A stretch of 5,160 nucleotides of DNA from Actinomycetota bacterium (GTDB taxonomy: Bacteria; Actinomycetota; Humimicrobiia; Humimicrobiales; Humimicrobiaceae). The translations under genes and the position numbers were made by a program. Positions within the stretch are counted from its first letter, which is position 1; each line of letters begins with the position of its first letter. Below the pieces are notes generated by a model, which saw only the letters and a program-made list of their open reading frames with translations, was not told where the DNA came from and made no database searches. Location: NCBI GenBank assembly GCA_023379515.1, contig JAMCQQ010000381.1, positions 1 through 5,160 of the forward strand. Direction: 5' to 3'. Of the stretch, positions 5,108 through 5,160 are shown piece by piece.

Positions 5108-5160
5108 TATGGAAACGATGTTATATGGTTCAAGACGATTGCCTTTTATATTTTATTCTT
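5108..5160. other. 53 bases upstream of the RCK ORF, no feature seen
   Basis: All three minus-strand frames contain stops within this stretch (for example 5153-5155 in the RCK frame), and none continues the RCK1 sequence in a way I recognise. There is no ribosome binding site for the downstream ATG and no clear promoter. It is too short to tell whether the missing 5' part of the channel gene lies farther upstream. Confidence 0.4.

Overview
This is a low-G+C, Firmicutes-like window, probably from a clostridial or related anaerobe. I infer that from the strong A/T bias, AAGGAGG/GGAGG-type ribosome binding sites, use of a TTG start, and the gene families present. Every gene I can support lies on the minus strand, so the biological reading order runs from position 5160 down to 1.

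Region by region, in reading order. (1) 5107-3962 encodes 381 residues of a CASTOR/POLLUX-type RCK (TrkA-N) protein, the cytosolic ligand-sensing part of a putative ion channel. The ORF starts in the middle of its first RCK domain, so the pore and most of RCK1 are missing. (2) 3961-3594 is a 368-base gap with no gene. It holds inverted repeats, TATAAT-like hexamers and a short segment resembling a tRNA 3' end. (3) 3593-2739 encodes a 284-residue protein I do not recognise. It is visibly richer in G+C than its neighbours and is followed by a weak intrinsic terminator. (4) 2738-2502 is an intergenic block with three tandem 16-bp units, a doubtful 46-codon ORF, candidate -10 boxes and a near-palindrome just ahead of the next ribosome binding site. 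(5) 2501-592 is a tight three-gene operon with overlapping reading frames: a small PLDc_N-type membrane protein, an ABC ATPase and an ABC-2 permease. It has the same order as yxlE-yxlF-yxlG of the Bacillus sigY operon, but no sigma factor gene is visible in the window. (6) 591-429 is a regulatory gap with a 14-bp palindrome, a TATAAT box and an inverted repeat that could be the antitoxin operator. (7) 428-1 is a type II toxin-antitoxin module: a CopG-like ribbon-helix-helix antitoxin followed by a PIN-domain toxin that runs off the window edge.

The genes appear to form independent units. The ABC operon probably makes one exporter or ATP-driven membrane complex, with the PLDc_N protein as partner or regulator. 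The RHH-PIN pair should autoregulate and form an RNase toxin-antitoxin pair. A truncated channel protein, an orphan gene of different composition, a tRNA-like scrap and a TA module close together suggest an accessory or rearranged region. I see no CRISPR array, IS element, rRNA or complete tRNA. The least explained items are the 284-residue protein, the truncated RCK protein and the repeat-bearing intergenic block at 2517-2684.
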